A stretch of DNA of 64,000 nucleotides from Cloeon dipterum (Eukaryota; Arthropoda; Insecta; Ephemeroptera; Baetidae), in contig NC_088788.1 of assembly GCF_949628265.1 (NCBI RefSeq), forward strand, positions 27,948,335-28,012,334, given 5' to 3'. Below, piece after piece: positions 1-11,850 of this stretch; position 1 is the first letter of the stretch, and each line of letters opens with the position of its first letter. A program made the position numbers and the translations under genes. The notes below the pieces were generated by a model, which had not been told where the DNA came from, did no database searches, and saw only the letters and a program-made list of their open reading frames with translations.

Positions 1-3000
1 GAAAAACAATCAGCAGTTAAAAAAGGCATTCAACGCGAAATGACCCGCCTCTATAACAATTTTCCGTCCGAGTGCGATGTATATAGAAATAAATTTTGTC
101 GGTTCTCGTGGTATAAGAGAAAATAATTGCAAGCGGAGGAAAACGTGGCGGCAAAGAAAAGCGTTAACTAGCCAATTTCCTGAGCAGACTGCTCGCACAG
201 CGTTTTGGGGCCGAAAATCACAATAAAATATTTCCGCTCCATTAACCATTAAGTGAGAGCTACTTCAGCAGCCAGAAGCTCTTGTTGTCTGCAAAGGCAA
301 ATTTGATTGTGGCTGTTGCAAATTACACAGCAGCCGCGCGCACAGGCAATTATTATTAAATAATTACACGCTCAATAGGATGAAAAACGAACGGGCTCTC
401 AACGTAATTTTTCTCTGCGCGGGCAACCGACGAACGGTTCCACTGGATGAGCAATATTTGAATTTAAAATGAAGCAATTACCGCAAAATGGCGCGTCGAG
501 CGAAAGGCCCTGCTCGTAAAAATCCCATTCCGAAGGGAGTTTGCTGTGGAAGAAAATTTGCCCAATCTCGAAAGACATGAGCCAGGCAGATTTTATTTTC
601 GTCGTTTATTTTTTCCCTCTCTCCGCGATATATCTGCACGCATTAAAAGCAGATAAAAGATGATGGTGTATACGTCGTACAGCGCGCAGAGAGGAGAGCG
701 ACCACTTTTCATACATTTCGCCGAGAAGACGCAAAGTGTTTTCTATCAGTCGGCAAACTTATTCTCCTTGGAAGAGAGCGACACAAACATTTGCCTGCTT
801 GCTCGAAAAGCAGCTCTGGTGCGCGGATAAAATTATGTGCCGTGTATTTTTCTTGCCCGCCTCGCACGCTTGCTTGCTGCTTAATGTATTATTCGCTTAC
901 ATTCGCTTATGTGTATGGGGTTGTGAAAAAAGGATTTATTTTAGAAACCTGCCCACGCACATCATTTCCCCAGCTTTCACACCGCTTTAAACGCTTTCAA
1001 CAATTTAACAAACTATACCAATTTAGCATCTTGTCTGAAATGGTTGCCACCAATAATTAAATATTTTTATTTACCTCCTAAAATGTATAAAATATAATGG
1101 AGCCTTTCTATCATTACACGAAAAATATTACATTTAGTTGAATGGTCAGTTTTCATTAAATGTATTAAAAACATAATATAAATGCTTTCTTGATTACTAA
1201 AATTTAAGATTGTAAAAGATTTTGCTTTTAATCTTAATAACTAATATATAGTTTCAAATATAATTTCCCTTTTTCCTGTACAAATAAATGATATAAAAAA
1301 TCAGATTATTTAGTTCATGAAAAACAATTAGATCTTTTTCTTCTACTGTTTTTCACATCCCTATATGACTCCTCTCGGATATACAGCGTGCAGGCTGTGG
1401 CCAATTTTAGATCCCCTGCCCGTACGCCGGCCTATTTTCCCAAACGAAAAACTCTTTTTATACACCATTAGACCGTAAAAGTTGAATTCCCGAAGGCTTT
1501 TACACTGCTTGTCTATTTTATCAGGTCGAGACGGAGACCTTATCTCTTTTCTCGGAGCCGATTCCGCCCTGCGCTTCTGCTCGCTCGACAACGAATTGGG
1601 GGGAAAATCACGCGTGCAAAAACGGCCAGGTCGATATTCTCATCGCGTATATATTATTATAACATATAGTTTTGATTTACAATTAACGTAAATTTTTACG
1701 AGCATTTCTGCCTGCCGAATTTATCTGCCTGATGTTTCCCGATCGTCAGGCACGCAGATATCTGGCATTCAATCAACCTGCTTTTCGGAGGAAAAAATTC
1801 CGAAAGCGCGCCGCCGCGCGGTTATATCTGACGGAGGAATCTATCAATTGATAGTCTGTGTATGCGGTGATCCGACCACGTACACAAAAACCACAAATAT
1901 CCTGTAAGACAAGTTTTTTTGTCAATCCGCGCGGCTTCCAAAATTTATTGTATTTTCACTGATATAGCTGTAATGCGGTCTGACGATTCTCATGGCTTGA
2001 GCCGGCGGCAAAAAATGGCCAAAAATTCGTTTAGCCGGCGCAAAAATGGGATTGAGTGGTTTTAAGCAGCGAGCGAGGCTGCTGCTTTATTGAATAGTTC
2101 GATTTGTGATTTATATGCGCCAGCAGGCAGCGCCAGAGTGGAAAACAATGGAAAGCGAGCTTCTCAAACTAATTTATCTCAGGCGAGTTGTTTTTTAAAG
2201 GTCGGCGGGAGATGTTGCAACGGAAATTCGAGCCGAAAGATTAGCGTCCACACTTTAGAAAAGTTGAGAGCCTCGCGTTTCTCGTGAGACCAAACAAAGC
2301 GGCCAAGCCATTTACCAATCTGCACTCTTCAGCAACACACTGAGGCGGCTTAAGAAGTTCTTAATTAACAACAGACGAGCACCTGCTGGCATGCGCGAGA
2401 AAAAGATCGGAGAGGAAAGAAATTAGAGGAAAAAAAGTTATTTGCATGCGGCGGCGCTGTAATTTCCGAAGAATTTATTTTGTATTAAGGAGACTAGAAG
2501 AAAAGCTCTTTCCGACTACTCCCCCGGGCTGCTCTTCTCTTGAGTACGAAAAAATTAGTTAGCATTAGGGTCGAGAATTTTAATCCCTTCGCCATTCAAA
2601 CTGGTTAATCCGCGCACGGTAAAATGCAGCAGATGAATCGAAAAGCATTTATGTAATTTATAGATTTCCGAAGCGAATTTTGTGTACGCGTGGCCTTTGT
2701 CAGCCATGGCAAACTGTATTAGCGACTGTTACACTTCGGAACCGGCCAAAAATCGGCTTAATCGAATGGCACACAGCTTACAGTGCTGTTAAATGCAAAG
2801 TAAAAAAGTCACGTGTCAACATTTACAGCGAAAAATCCGTTTAAAATTCACAACCCGACTAAACAAAACATTCCTAGAGCGCAGACTATTCCGTCCAAAT
2901 AGCTGGTAAGCCGAAAGGAAAATAATTGTTTGTTTATTTTGCGGTTGGGAAAATGTAAATTACTCCGGAGGGCCGAAAGTGGGGCTCATTAAAGAAAGGC

Positions 3001-3168
3001 CCGGTTGGCTGGCTGACGGAAAGAGCAGCTCGATCGAAAAAGAGAGGATGAAAAAAGGAGGCAAAGCAGCCGGAGAGGACTGCGGGCCCTAAAAAGCGAT
3101 CACGCCAATAACAGCCATGGGCAGGCACATTAGCATTCGCGGCCGGTGTAACACTTTTCAATCAGGAT

Positions 3169-3172
<4 letters not shown>
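1..3172. other. Non-coding region, no gene found
   Basis: All frames are short, overlapping and without recognisable domains or splice-linked exons. The DNA alternates between AT-rich stretches (about 1050-1330) and GC-richer blocks with many CG dinucleotides. This would fit intergenic or intronic regulatory DNA of a neighbouring gene, but nothing specific supports a function. Confidence 0.5.

Positions 3173-3246
<74 letters not shown>
3173..3246. repeat. (GA)n microsatellite, about 74 bp
   Basis: An uninterrupted AG dinucleotide run. The apparent Arg-Glu repeat protein read from it is an artefact of the repeat. It is one of several long GA/CT arrays in the window. Confidence 0.98.
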
Positions 3247-3249
<3 letters not shown>

Positions 3250-6200
3250 GTGCTCGCAGGCTGGATGGATACCGGGGCCGCCAGAAAATACCGTACCGCA
3301 TCTTTTATGGGAGGTTACACGAATAATTATAAGCGCGCTTTTAAAGCTGGCCAGGCGTAACTAACAAGTAACATTATTAAAAAGTTAAATTACGCAGGCA
3401 GGCCAGCCAGCCGCCATGCTGACTGCTGTCATTCATGGGCACAATGTACAATCTTTCGTGCCCGTCAATCATAAGCAAGCGTAGCTAAGGGATTTAGCCG
3501 TGCCGCGTGTGAGAAAGACGACAATTTCTGCTGCCTCCTCCGCGCGCGGATGTTCGATGGACCGGCCCTTCATCTCTAGCTGGCAGTGGCGTAACTTCAA
3601 ATTTGGACTCTAACAAGCCCTATTGAGAATATTGATTTTAGGGCGTAACTCACGGCGTCAATTTTTATCCCTTTATCCCCTTCGGTGGACTGGAAAAGGT
3701 TCCTCGCCGGAACCGCATGAGTTCCAATAAAGGAGAATCCAATTCGGAGATCGACTTTTTTGGAGGCGGCTTTAAAAGGTGGAAATCATTGCGGAGATTG
3801 CCTCCGTGATACGAGGTGCATTCAATTTTTGTGGGACAGAAAAATCGGATTCTTGGGAAATAACGCAAATTGAGCGAGAAATCGAGGCTGAAAGATCCCC
3901 CGGAAAACGACGTCGTTATCAGGCCGCTGCATTTAATAATTCCGTGACCGCGCCTCTCCGGGCGAAAGCGCAGGAATTCCAATGTGTCTCTTGACCCTGC
4001 GGTGAACACTTGGATTTTGCGTTGTGTCTGTCGCACGCTCCGCCACTGACCGAGTCTGCAGCTCGCGATATTACATTTATTGTGTATAGGGCCCCGGTGT
4101 CGGTTTCTCGGACGAATTCGGCTCGCCAGCGAACGGGTCACATTCCTTGCCTTGCAGATGTTACCCGATGCCTCTCTCGGCGGCTGCTGCGCTATTAGAG
4201 ATGTGCCGGCGTAATTATATCTTGAGGGAGGATGTGGCGTAATTTCAGCGTGTTCGAGGAAAGGGCCGCGAGCCACAGCGTCTCACTATATGCTCTCTCG
4301 GGGGCTAATTGCGTTTTTGACAACAGGTGCATTTAAAAGTGGCTAATATCCGCAGGACAACAGTTGTAAAACGTGAATCGGGAATTAATTTTTGTTCTTT
4401 CGAAGAAGACACGGCTCACTCGACCGCCTTTTGGCTGATTGTTTTTAATGAGACCGAGCATCAGGAATTCCAAATGCCAGAATCGATTGCCAAGTGAGGC
4501 ATGTCGTCTCATGCAGATGCAGTTTCAAAAGACTCGCTTATTGTTAGGCTTTTCCAGTTTGCGGGGGAAAAATTCATTATTGTGTGTTGGACTGACCATT
4601 GTCCCAAAAAATTTCAAATCAAGAGTCTTATTTTGAAAGTTAACGAGGTGAAGTCTATTAGAGACAAATGAACTCGATGGTATAATTGGCACTTAAAAAT
4701 AATGTATTGTTTTAGCAATATTTTTATTTTCATGCTTGAGATAATTTGCAATTTCCTGAAGAATATTAACACAACAGCATTTAATACCACCACAATTATT
4801 GTAGCGTTTTTCTTCCTCGAATGACTAATTTTGATACAATTTAAAGCATAAATGCCAAATTTATATACGGTCGGGAGTTCATTCAGTTGGCATAATTCAT
4901 ATATCATGTCATAAAAGGGAAAGAAAATTCTAAATGGAAATAAACATTTTCTGTGCGATTATGTATATTTAGTTTGAAAAAATGTGCAAAGAGATTGACA
5001 AATCAGTGCTTGGTCAATTTTGTTATCCATGTATATACTTGTATTTTTTTTTAATTCTTTCAAGCTTTACAATCTAACAGAAAATTTCTGAATAATCATT
5101 TTCCTACATCCAGTATATTTAATAATGTATTACTATGGGAGCAAAAATGTAACACTGACATTTTTACTCACCTGAAAAATATCCTGCGATACGATATTAC
5201 GAAAATTACATCCCTCACAAAACTAATTTTAACAGATAATCACTGTTTATTTTCCATTACAAGTTCCGCTGGCCAACACCTCTTCAGACTACATAGACGA
5301 CCATTAACATTGTGTTCGCGTTTGCACACAAACCACAGGGAATTTTCCATTTTAATCCAACTGGCAGGACTCTTCGTGAACAACGTTTGAACAGTGTGCA
5401 AATTTAAACGAACCATAATATCACACATCATCGCTGAGCGCGCCGGGAAAAAAACAGCAACACCACTTGTGCGAGCAGGCAAGCGAAAATGTGCTCATCG
5501 AGAGCGAACCCATGCATGATGTTTACCCTTTCCAGAGTAATTAGCTACTATTACATTATAATTAGCATTATTTAACACGTAAAACTTTTCCCACAGCGAG
5601 CGTTGGAATGCCGTGTTTTGTTTCGACTGCTGCTTCAAATAATGAAGCTCTTTTAATCCGGGCGCGTGTGTGTGGCGGCGCACAATATACAATTCAAAGA
5701 GCAGGACCCGGCCGATGTAATTAACCATGAGCGAGCAGGAAAAATTATAAAAAATTGCGTCACAAATCATCTCATCAAATCAAAATTAAAAATTCACAAC
5801 ACACACACGCGTGAGCGCAAAATCGCTTTGATAAATTAGCCACGGTGTAAGCTCCAACGCGCGGTTTTTGACGCAAACAAATCGACGAATTCAAAGCAGC
5901 AACAAGAGAGCAGAAGCCACATTTTAATTCATTAGAGCGCTAATGGAGCCTTTTAGTGTATTTGCAAAAAAAACAGCAGCATCGAGAGCAGCTCTCTCGC
6001 ATTATGATAATAAAACGCGGTAATCTGCTTGGAAAGCGGCTGTGGCGGTAAATCTGCAAATCTGGCTGCGGCGCGGTTTTATTTTTTGTGTCCAGCCAAC
6101 CGCCCGACCGACCCACTCGACAGCCGATAAACAACGTCGGCGGTGATCCCGTGAATTATATTCTCTGCCGTAACATTTAGACCGGAGTAACAAGTTCGGC

Positions 6201-7400
6201 GGAAAAGAGCAAGCATGTGAATATCATTAAAAGAGCAGATCGCTAATTAGTTTTGGCCAATCGATCATGGCGACGCCGAGTCGACCAGCCAGAGCGTTTA
6301 GGGAAAGGCACCAAAGCAGCCCGCAGAGCTATTGTGTGCCGCTCTGGCACGAGAGTTATAGGGATGTGAAAAATGGTCGGGCGATTTGTCTCGAATCTCC
6401 TCAGACACCTATTAAAACCAAACAAAAAATAAGTTTGACCACTAGAGCTTGTTAAAAAAATTCAAGCATGCGTAATTGGAAAGAAGGAGAAGGTGGGAAA
6501 GAATAAATAATTACTGAATAATTATACTTGCAAATTTAATCTGCCAGATTGTTTTAAAAACTGCATCGAACATGGTGGGACGACTTATAAAAATGCAACT
6601 CAAGAAATAATACTCCTTCCAGCTATTCTATCACCAGTGTTGGTTTGATCGTGAACGAAAGGAAGAAATCGACATTTTTCGCATTTTTCACATCCCCACA
6701 GCGAAAATAAATTCACGCGAGGTCGAGGAAAGCCGGAATGGATGATTTTCGTTCGTTTGGTTTCAAGGGCGGCTGATTGTTGAATGCTAATATTCACTGG
6801 GTGGTGTCATGATTTGAACATATTACGCCTGACCCCAGAGGTTAAACGGCACTTCTTGCACAGCCAGCCAGTCCCTTCTTCTTCTTCTTCTTCTCTGCAT
6901 ATATACAGACTGGCTCGACCGGCCTGCCGGCGTAGGTTGCTTTTGAAAGCCGCTCAAGGTAGGGGACACCACCATCTGAACGGAGAAACCAATGACACGG
7001 CCAGCCGGGCAGATCCATCATTTTTTACGCTGCTTTTATCGCATTATTCCTGCCTAACTCACTTTCGGCGTTTTTATGAAATGCTTTTTAAGGAGCTGTC
7101 TGTCAAAGTGTGCGACTTCACGTTTATAATGGAGCTGCCTGCTGCATTATTTTATTAATCCCCGACGCGAGTTGTACCTTCCTGTTCGTTTTGGGTATCT
7201 CTTCGCAGCCGCGAGTAAAAATCTCGTGGGATTTTTATATCGACGGCTTCTTTTCTTTTTCGTAGATAAACACAATCTACTTGTATCAGAATTCCTTCAA
7301 TTAGACTTACAAATGCGAGGAACGTCAAACAAATTGCCCATATGAATATTCATTCGTATCATACTGTTGTTCCACCATATCATTTTTTTTCTTTAAATTT
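3247..7400. other. Non-coding region, no gene found
   Basis: The longest frame (minus, 3665-4276, 203 codons) has low-complexity basic composition, no domain and no splice-linked partner, so it is treated as chance. A short TTC-type triplet run lies at 6875-6894. Nothing else is supported. Confidence 0.5.
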
Positions 7401-7610
7401 AAGAAAAACTGAATGGCTCTACTCTGTGAGGAAAATTTACTCTGGATGCTAATAGTGAAAAATTAAATAACAAGTTCTCTCCCTGTGCAGCAGCTGTTTC
7501 AGCCTCGCAGGCCTCATCACTAGTACTTAACCTCTTAACAAAATTCATAACTGCACATAATTCTGAATTAGCGATCGTTGAAAACGTCCGGCTGTACTCA
7601 TCGCTGAGTA
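7400..7610. repeat. Dispersed repeat related to the foldback element at 61.7 kb
   Basis: About 200 bp align by eye with 61688-61880. Shared words include GAATGGCTCT, CTACTCTGTG, GGCCTCAT and ACCTCTTAA followed by CAAAATT. The right inverted arm that is clear in the 61.7 kb copy is weak here; a possible remnant (GGCTGTACTC) lies near 7590. It is probably an older, eroded copy of the same non-autonomous DNA element. Confidence 0.6.
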
Positions 7611-9900
7611 AAATAAAAAAGAGGGCATATGAGTGACGAAATCTTGCCAACCCCACCACTCGCCCTCCCTGTTGTGATTTAACCTTCTCTCATTCTTTGT
7701 CTTAAAATATATTTCTCGTTTGGGATGATGAATCAGGCTTTTTGCCTAAAATCTTTTTTAATAGGGCAGCAGTTTGCAGCCGTCAGTAAGGTACAAGGGA
7801 ATTATTCCTCCGTATATAATTGTGTATTTCTTTAATTTTTTCTTGATTTTTTAATATTAGTAGGAGTTATGTTTCTCAATTTTACTTCAAACCGCGCCGA
7901 TCGATCTTAGTTTTTTAATGTTCTTTAAATAAACAAATAAAAATTTCAGCTTTTGGTAATTCATTCACATTTCTTGGCTTGGAAATGACCTAGCTTCCGT
8001 TAGCATCGATTTTGGCAATATGTTGTATGTGTGGTTTTGCCAAAACGGAAAAAGAAAACCAGGGCTATTCAGCAGTCAAAAGCTTGACTAAAAGTAGGAA
8101 ACATTAACACCACACGATGAGAACGCTGGCATGAAACCAAATTTCTTATTCAACGTGACTGATCCTGTGAATGCATGGAACCGCCTCATTAAAAATTGCA
8201 GTCGATTGTTCAAAGCGCACGCAAAATGGATAAATTTACGATGCGAAAATTACACGTTCCAAATTTTCTCTACTCCTTGACGGTAATTTATTTGCGCTCA
8301 CCTTTTTAGCGCTCAGCAGCTTTCGAAGGAATCTTCCATCAGAATGTCAATAGAGCCGGTCTCCGCCAACTCACGGCAGTCTGCCGAAAAGAAAAAGGTA
8401 AGAAACCCATCCATCTGCAACACGCACAAACAAGCAGATCATCAAAAGTGCTGGTGCACCATTTTTCATTTCGTCAAAAGCGCGAGCACGCTGTTCACTT
8501 TTCAATTTGCCCGGATTTCATTTTAGGCCGAAAACCCGGCATCTCCTCGGTGAAAAATAAATTAACAAACTGCCTTCACCTGAAAAATGCGTGCAGGCTG
8601 AGCACAACGATTTTTCATCGGACTTTGACAGCGCGCAAGATGAATAATATTTCCTCTTCTTTCTCACACTCAGGCGGAGCAGTTTGTTTGGGGCCCGTGT
8701 GTGTGTGTGTGTGTGTGTGTATAAAATTAGTTGTGTGCTTGTACGAGCGAAGAATCGATTGGCCCAATTCATTAATGGATCGGGATTAAAGGTCACGAAA
8801 CGCACACTCACAAGCTAGGCGGAGCCGAAGAAAAGATTTCCTGCCGCCCGCCGGCGTCGGTCGGCTGAATAAAAGATGGAGAATTAGCACAAATTTGGGG
8901 AAGTGCAGCTTATGCAACACGCACGTCGCTCCCCCAACTGACTGACTGAGTGAGTGAGTAATGTGGATGAAAGTCAAACACACGGCCGACGAGGATGTGT
9001 GCGAGTTGAAGATAGGCAACGTGCTTGGCACCGCCGACCGACGGGTTGCAAACAACCACCCCTCCAGCACCATAATGTACACCGCCGCGCGTGCACGCAT
9101 TCTCGACTGGGTGAGCACACTACAAGCTAAAGACACACTTGCGCCGCTTTCAAACGAGCCCTACTCTGTGTGCACTTGCAATTAACGAGCGTTTTCTCAT
9201 TACTGCCATATATACACCGGGGAGAACCCTGATTATTACACGACATTATCTACTTTGCTTCTTAAAAAAAAGAAATAAATCAACAAAAGCTAAATTCAGC
9301 CTCATATTTGCAACGCCTCTCTCTTTACAAAACTCGTGAACCAATACAAATATATTTAAAGAAATAAAATTATTCCACTCTCATCATGACAGATGAAAGG
9401 GAAATTTAATCAAGGTTATATTTAATTTAAGATTATCTGTATTATTCAAAGGATCATCGATATACCAATCAAAGATTTTGTGGGGACGTTGTGCGGGATC
9501 TGCTACTGTACATAATCAAGAGTCACGAATCATTTGGAATTTTCAGGAAACGCTCGCTGCTAATGATAAATGATGAAATGTCGTGTATTATTTTAATTTT
9601 TCTTTTTAAAAATTTCACTTACAGCAAAAACTCCTGAATTAAATATAGTGATTAGTTAGTTGAGCTTTTTCACCTTGTTCTTTAATTTTTGTTATATCCT
9701 TCCCGGCCACCCCGCAACAACATACATTTCAATTTTCCCATGCGTACGTTCTTCATTAATCAAATACTAATATTTATTTTATATCGTAAAAGTTGCTATG
9801 AAGGTAGTAACATTGCAAAGTTTGCTGGGTTTCAGTAAAAAGCCAAAGTGTTCGGTTTCTCCCCCTCATGTCCTGCAAAAGAAGCAGATATCACGTAAAT
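7611..9900. other. Non-coding region, no gene found
   Basis: No coding signal. It contains a GT dinucleotide run at 8697-8721. Overlapping frames on both strands around 8340-9190 have no recognisable domain. Confidence 0.45.
8697..8721. repeat. (GT)n microsatellite
   Basis: A perfect GT run of about 25 bp. Confidence 0.95.
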
Positions 9901-9907
9901 ATTTACA

Positions 9908-10073
9908 AGGCTGGACTGGGGCAGAAATTTCTACCGGGGCGCTCTATCTAACATTAAAGCAATGGGAGCCTTGGGGGCATTCAGCCAGAGGGGCGCTATA
10001 AGGCTCAAGTTAAATGTATGGGCGGCGCACTGGGCGAGCACCTGGTTCGCCTGATTATCCAGTCCAGCCCTGT
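9908..10073. mobile_element. Possible short inverted-repeat element (MITE-like)
   Basis: GGCTGGACTGG at 9909-9919 is matched by its reverse complement CCAGTCCAGCC at 10059-10069, enclosing a GC-rich segment of about 140 bp in AT-rich surroundings. There is no coding capacity. A clear target-site duplication was not found, so this may be a small DNA-transposon remnant or only a hairpin. Confidence 0.45.
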
Positions 10074-11850
10074 GTTGAAAAAGAAAATTAAGATAATGGG
10101 GTTTACACCATTTTTTTATGAAAAAGGAAAAAGTTTCAAATTTGTCAACATTACGCAGGATAGTTAACTTTTATTCTTTAGCCAGTTCATATTTTTCCAA
10201 GTTAGTCACATAAATGACAGTTAATGTTCAGATAGGAAAGGGCCTTTTAAAAACACATACATAAACGTTCGTGGCATTTTAATAACACACATTTTTCTAT
10301 CAACGATCACGATCAGACACATTTCACCTCGACAAGCTTATAGCAATCGCCGAAATCTCGCCGCAGTTTAGAGCCAACTAATTTCACATATATAGGGTGT
10401 TGTTTTGCTGCGTGGTATGCGTGAAACGAAAAAGGCGCCCTCTCGCGCACCACGCATGACAAGTGGCATGCGACTTTTCTCGCAAATGCCGCAACTAGCG
10501 GCCCTCTTGGGCTTCCCAGTCGCAAGCAGGAGCACCATACACAACGAACAGAGCAGCCAGCATCGTTAGCAGCGTGCATTCCAAATGGGGAAACAATCAC
10601 GCAACTAGTAATGGGCCTTGTTTCTGTCTCGTTTTATTGCGATAAGCGCGCTGGCCAGCCAGCCCAGCCAGCCCAGCCAGCAGCCGAGTGGTCTGCCCCG
10701 GCAGTAATCTGATATTGGTGCCGCAAAGGTGCTCTCGCTGCAACCGCAGGCACTGCCAGTTGTCAACCCAAATCCCCTTTTCAAACGTCAACGAGAACTA
10801 TTTTTTGACTTTTTGTGCAAGAGTTATTGCCAAGAAGCGAAATTACGCTTTATTTATATGAAAAACTTGTGTCCAGAAAATTAAAATAAAGCTAAAATCA
10901 TGATTTATTTAAAAAAATTTCATGATATTTGTGAGGGAATACGCAATGAAAAGGACAAACATTCATTAACTATCTAGTAATCTTATAGTGAGTACGTTTT
11001 AAGCGTCGGGACAATTTAGCTTGATTACATTTTAAGGTGCAAATATTTTGAAGAAAATTCTTAAACAGAGGAGATAATAGAATCAAAATTAACACACTTC
11101 TCTTATTACTTAAATTAAATTAGTCGACAAATTTGAATAATTCTTTACAAACTAAAGATTCAAAATAAAATGAAATGCCCTTTTTGTAATGATAATACTT
11201 TTGATCATGGTTTGCTCTTTGAGTAAAGTTTCGCTTTTTGCGCTCAACACGCATACATGCGGCTTCGTTTGGTGAAAATAAATATGGAAAATATGTACAT
11301 GCGCGCGCGTCGGGAGATAAAGAACAGGAGAGCCGAGCGCACGCAGCCCGCAAAACGGCATTGAGCGGAAAGGCGCTTTGTGTTTTGCTGCATGGAAATT
11401 ATCAACCAGGAGCAGGCAGGCCTTTGATATTTATCTCTCAAGATGCTGCGTGGGTTTGTCTCTCGTCGCTGGCAAAGAATTTTGCGCGAAATTAATTCAG
11501 TTCTTTTTAATAACATGCAGCATAGAACTGTCTGTTCCGTCGCGCTCTCCTTTGTGCTCCTGTGTCATTATGTTGCCGACGCTCTTTGATTAAAACGGCC
11601 AAGATTTCTCCTCTAAATGTTTATTTTAAGACGCGAGGGAGAATTCTAAATTGTGACTCAAAAAGATGTAAATTTTAAGCCACTATCCAAATCAATGTAG
11701 AATTTTGGAAGTGATTTTGGTTTGAAAACGTTTTGAAATTACAAAGAAAATTCCGGTTGTGCTTACTTTGACTCAGTTTACCCCTTTTGTAATCAGCAGA
11801 CACATTTTTTTAAATAAAACTAATTAATTAGAGTAATAGCAATATTCTTT
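10074..11850. other. Non-coding region, no gene found
   Basis: No supported gene. A short tandem run of CAGCC-type units lies at about 10649-10685. The remainder is mixed AT-rich and GC-rich spacer downstream of the minus-strand M3 gene. Confidence 0.45.

Noticed and set aside
3665-4276. 203-codon minus-strand frame
   Set aside because: No recognisable motif, mixed composition, shorter frames on the other strand in the same place, and no splice-linked exons.
10649-10685. CAGCC-type tandem run as a possible CRISPR-like or satellite array
   Set aside because: Too short and without spacers; a simple local repeat.
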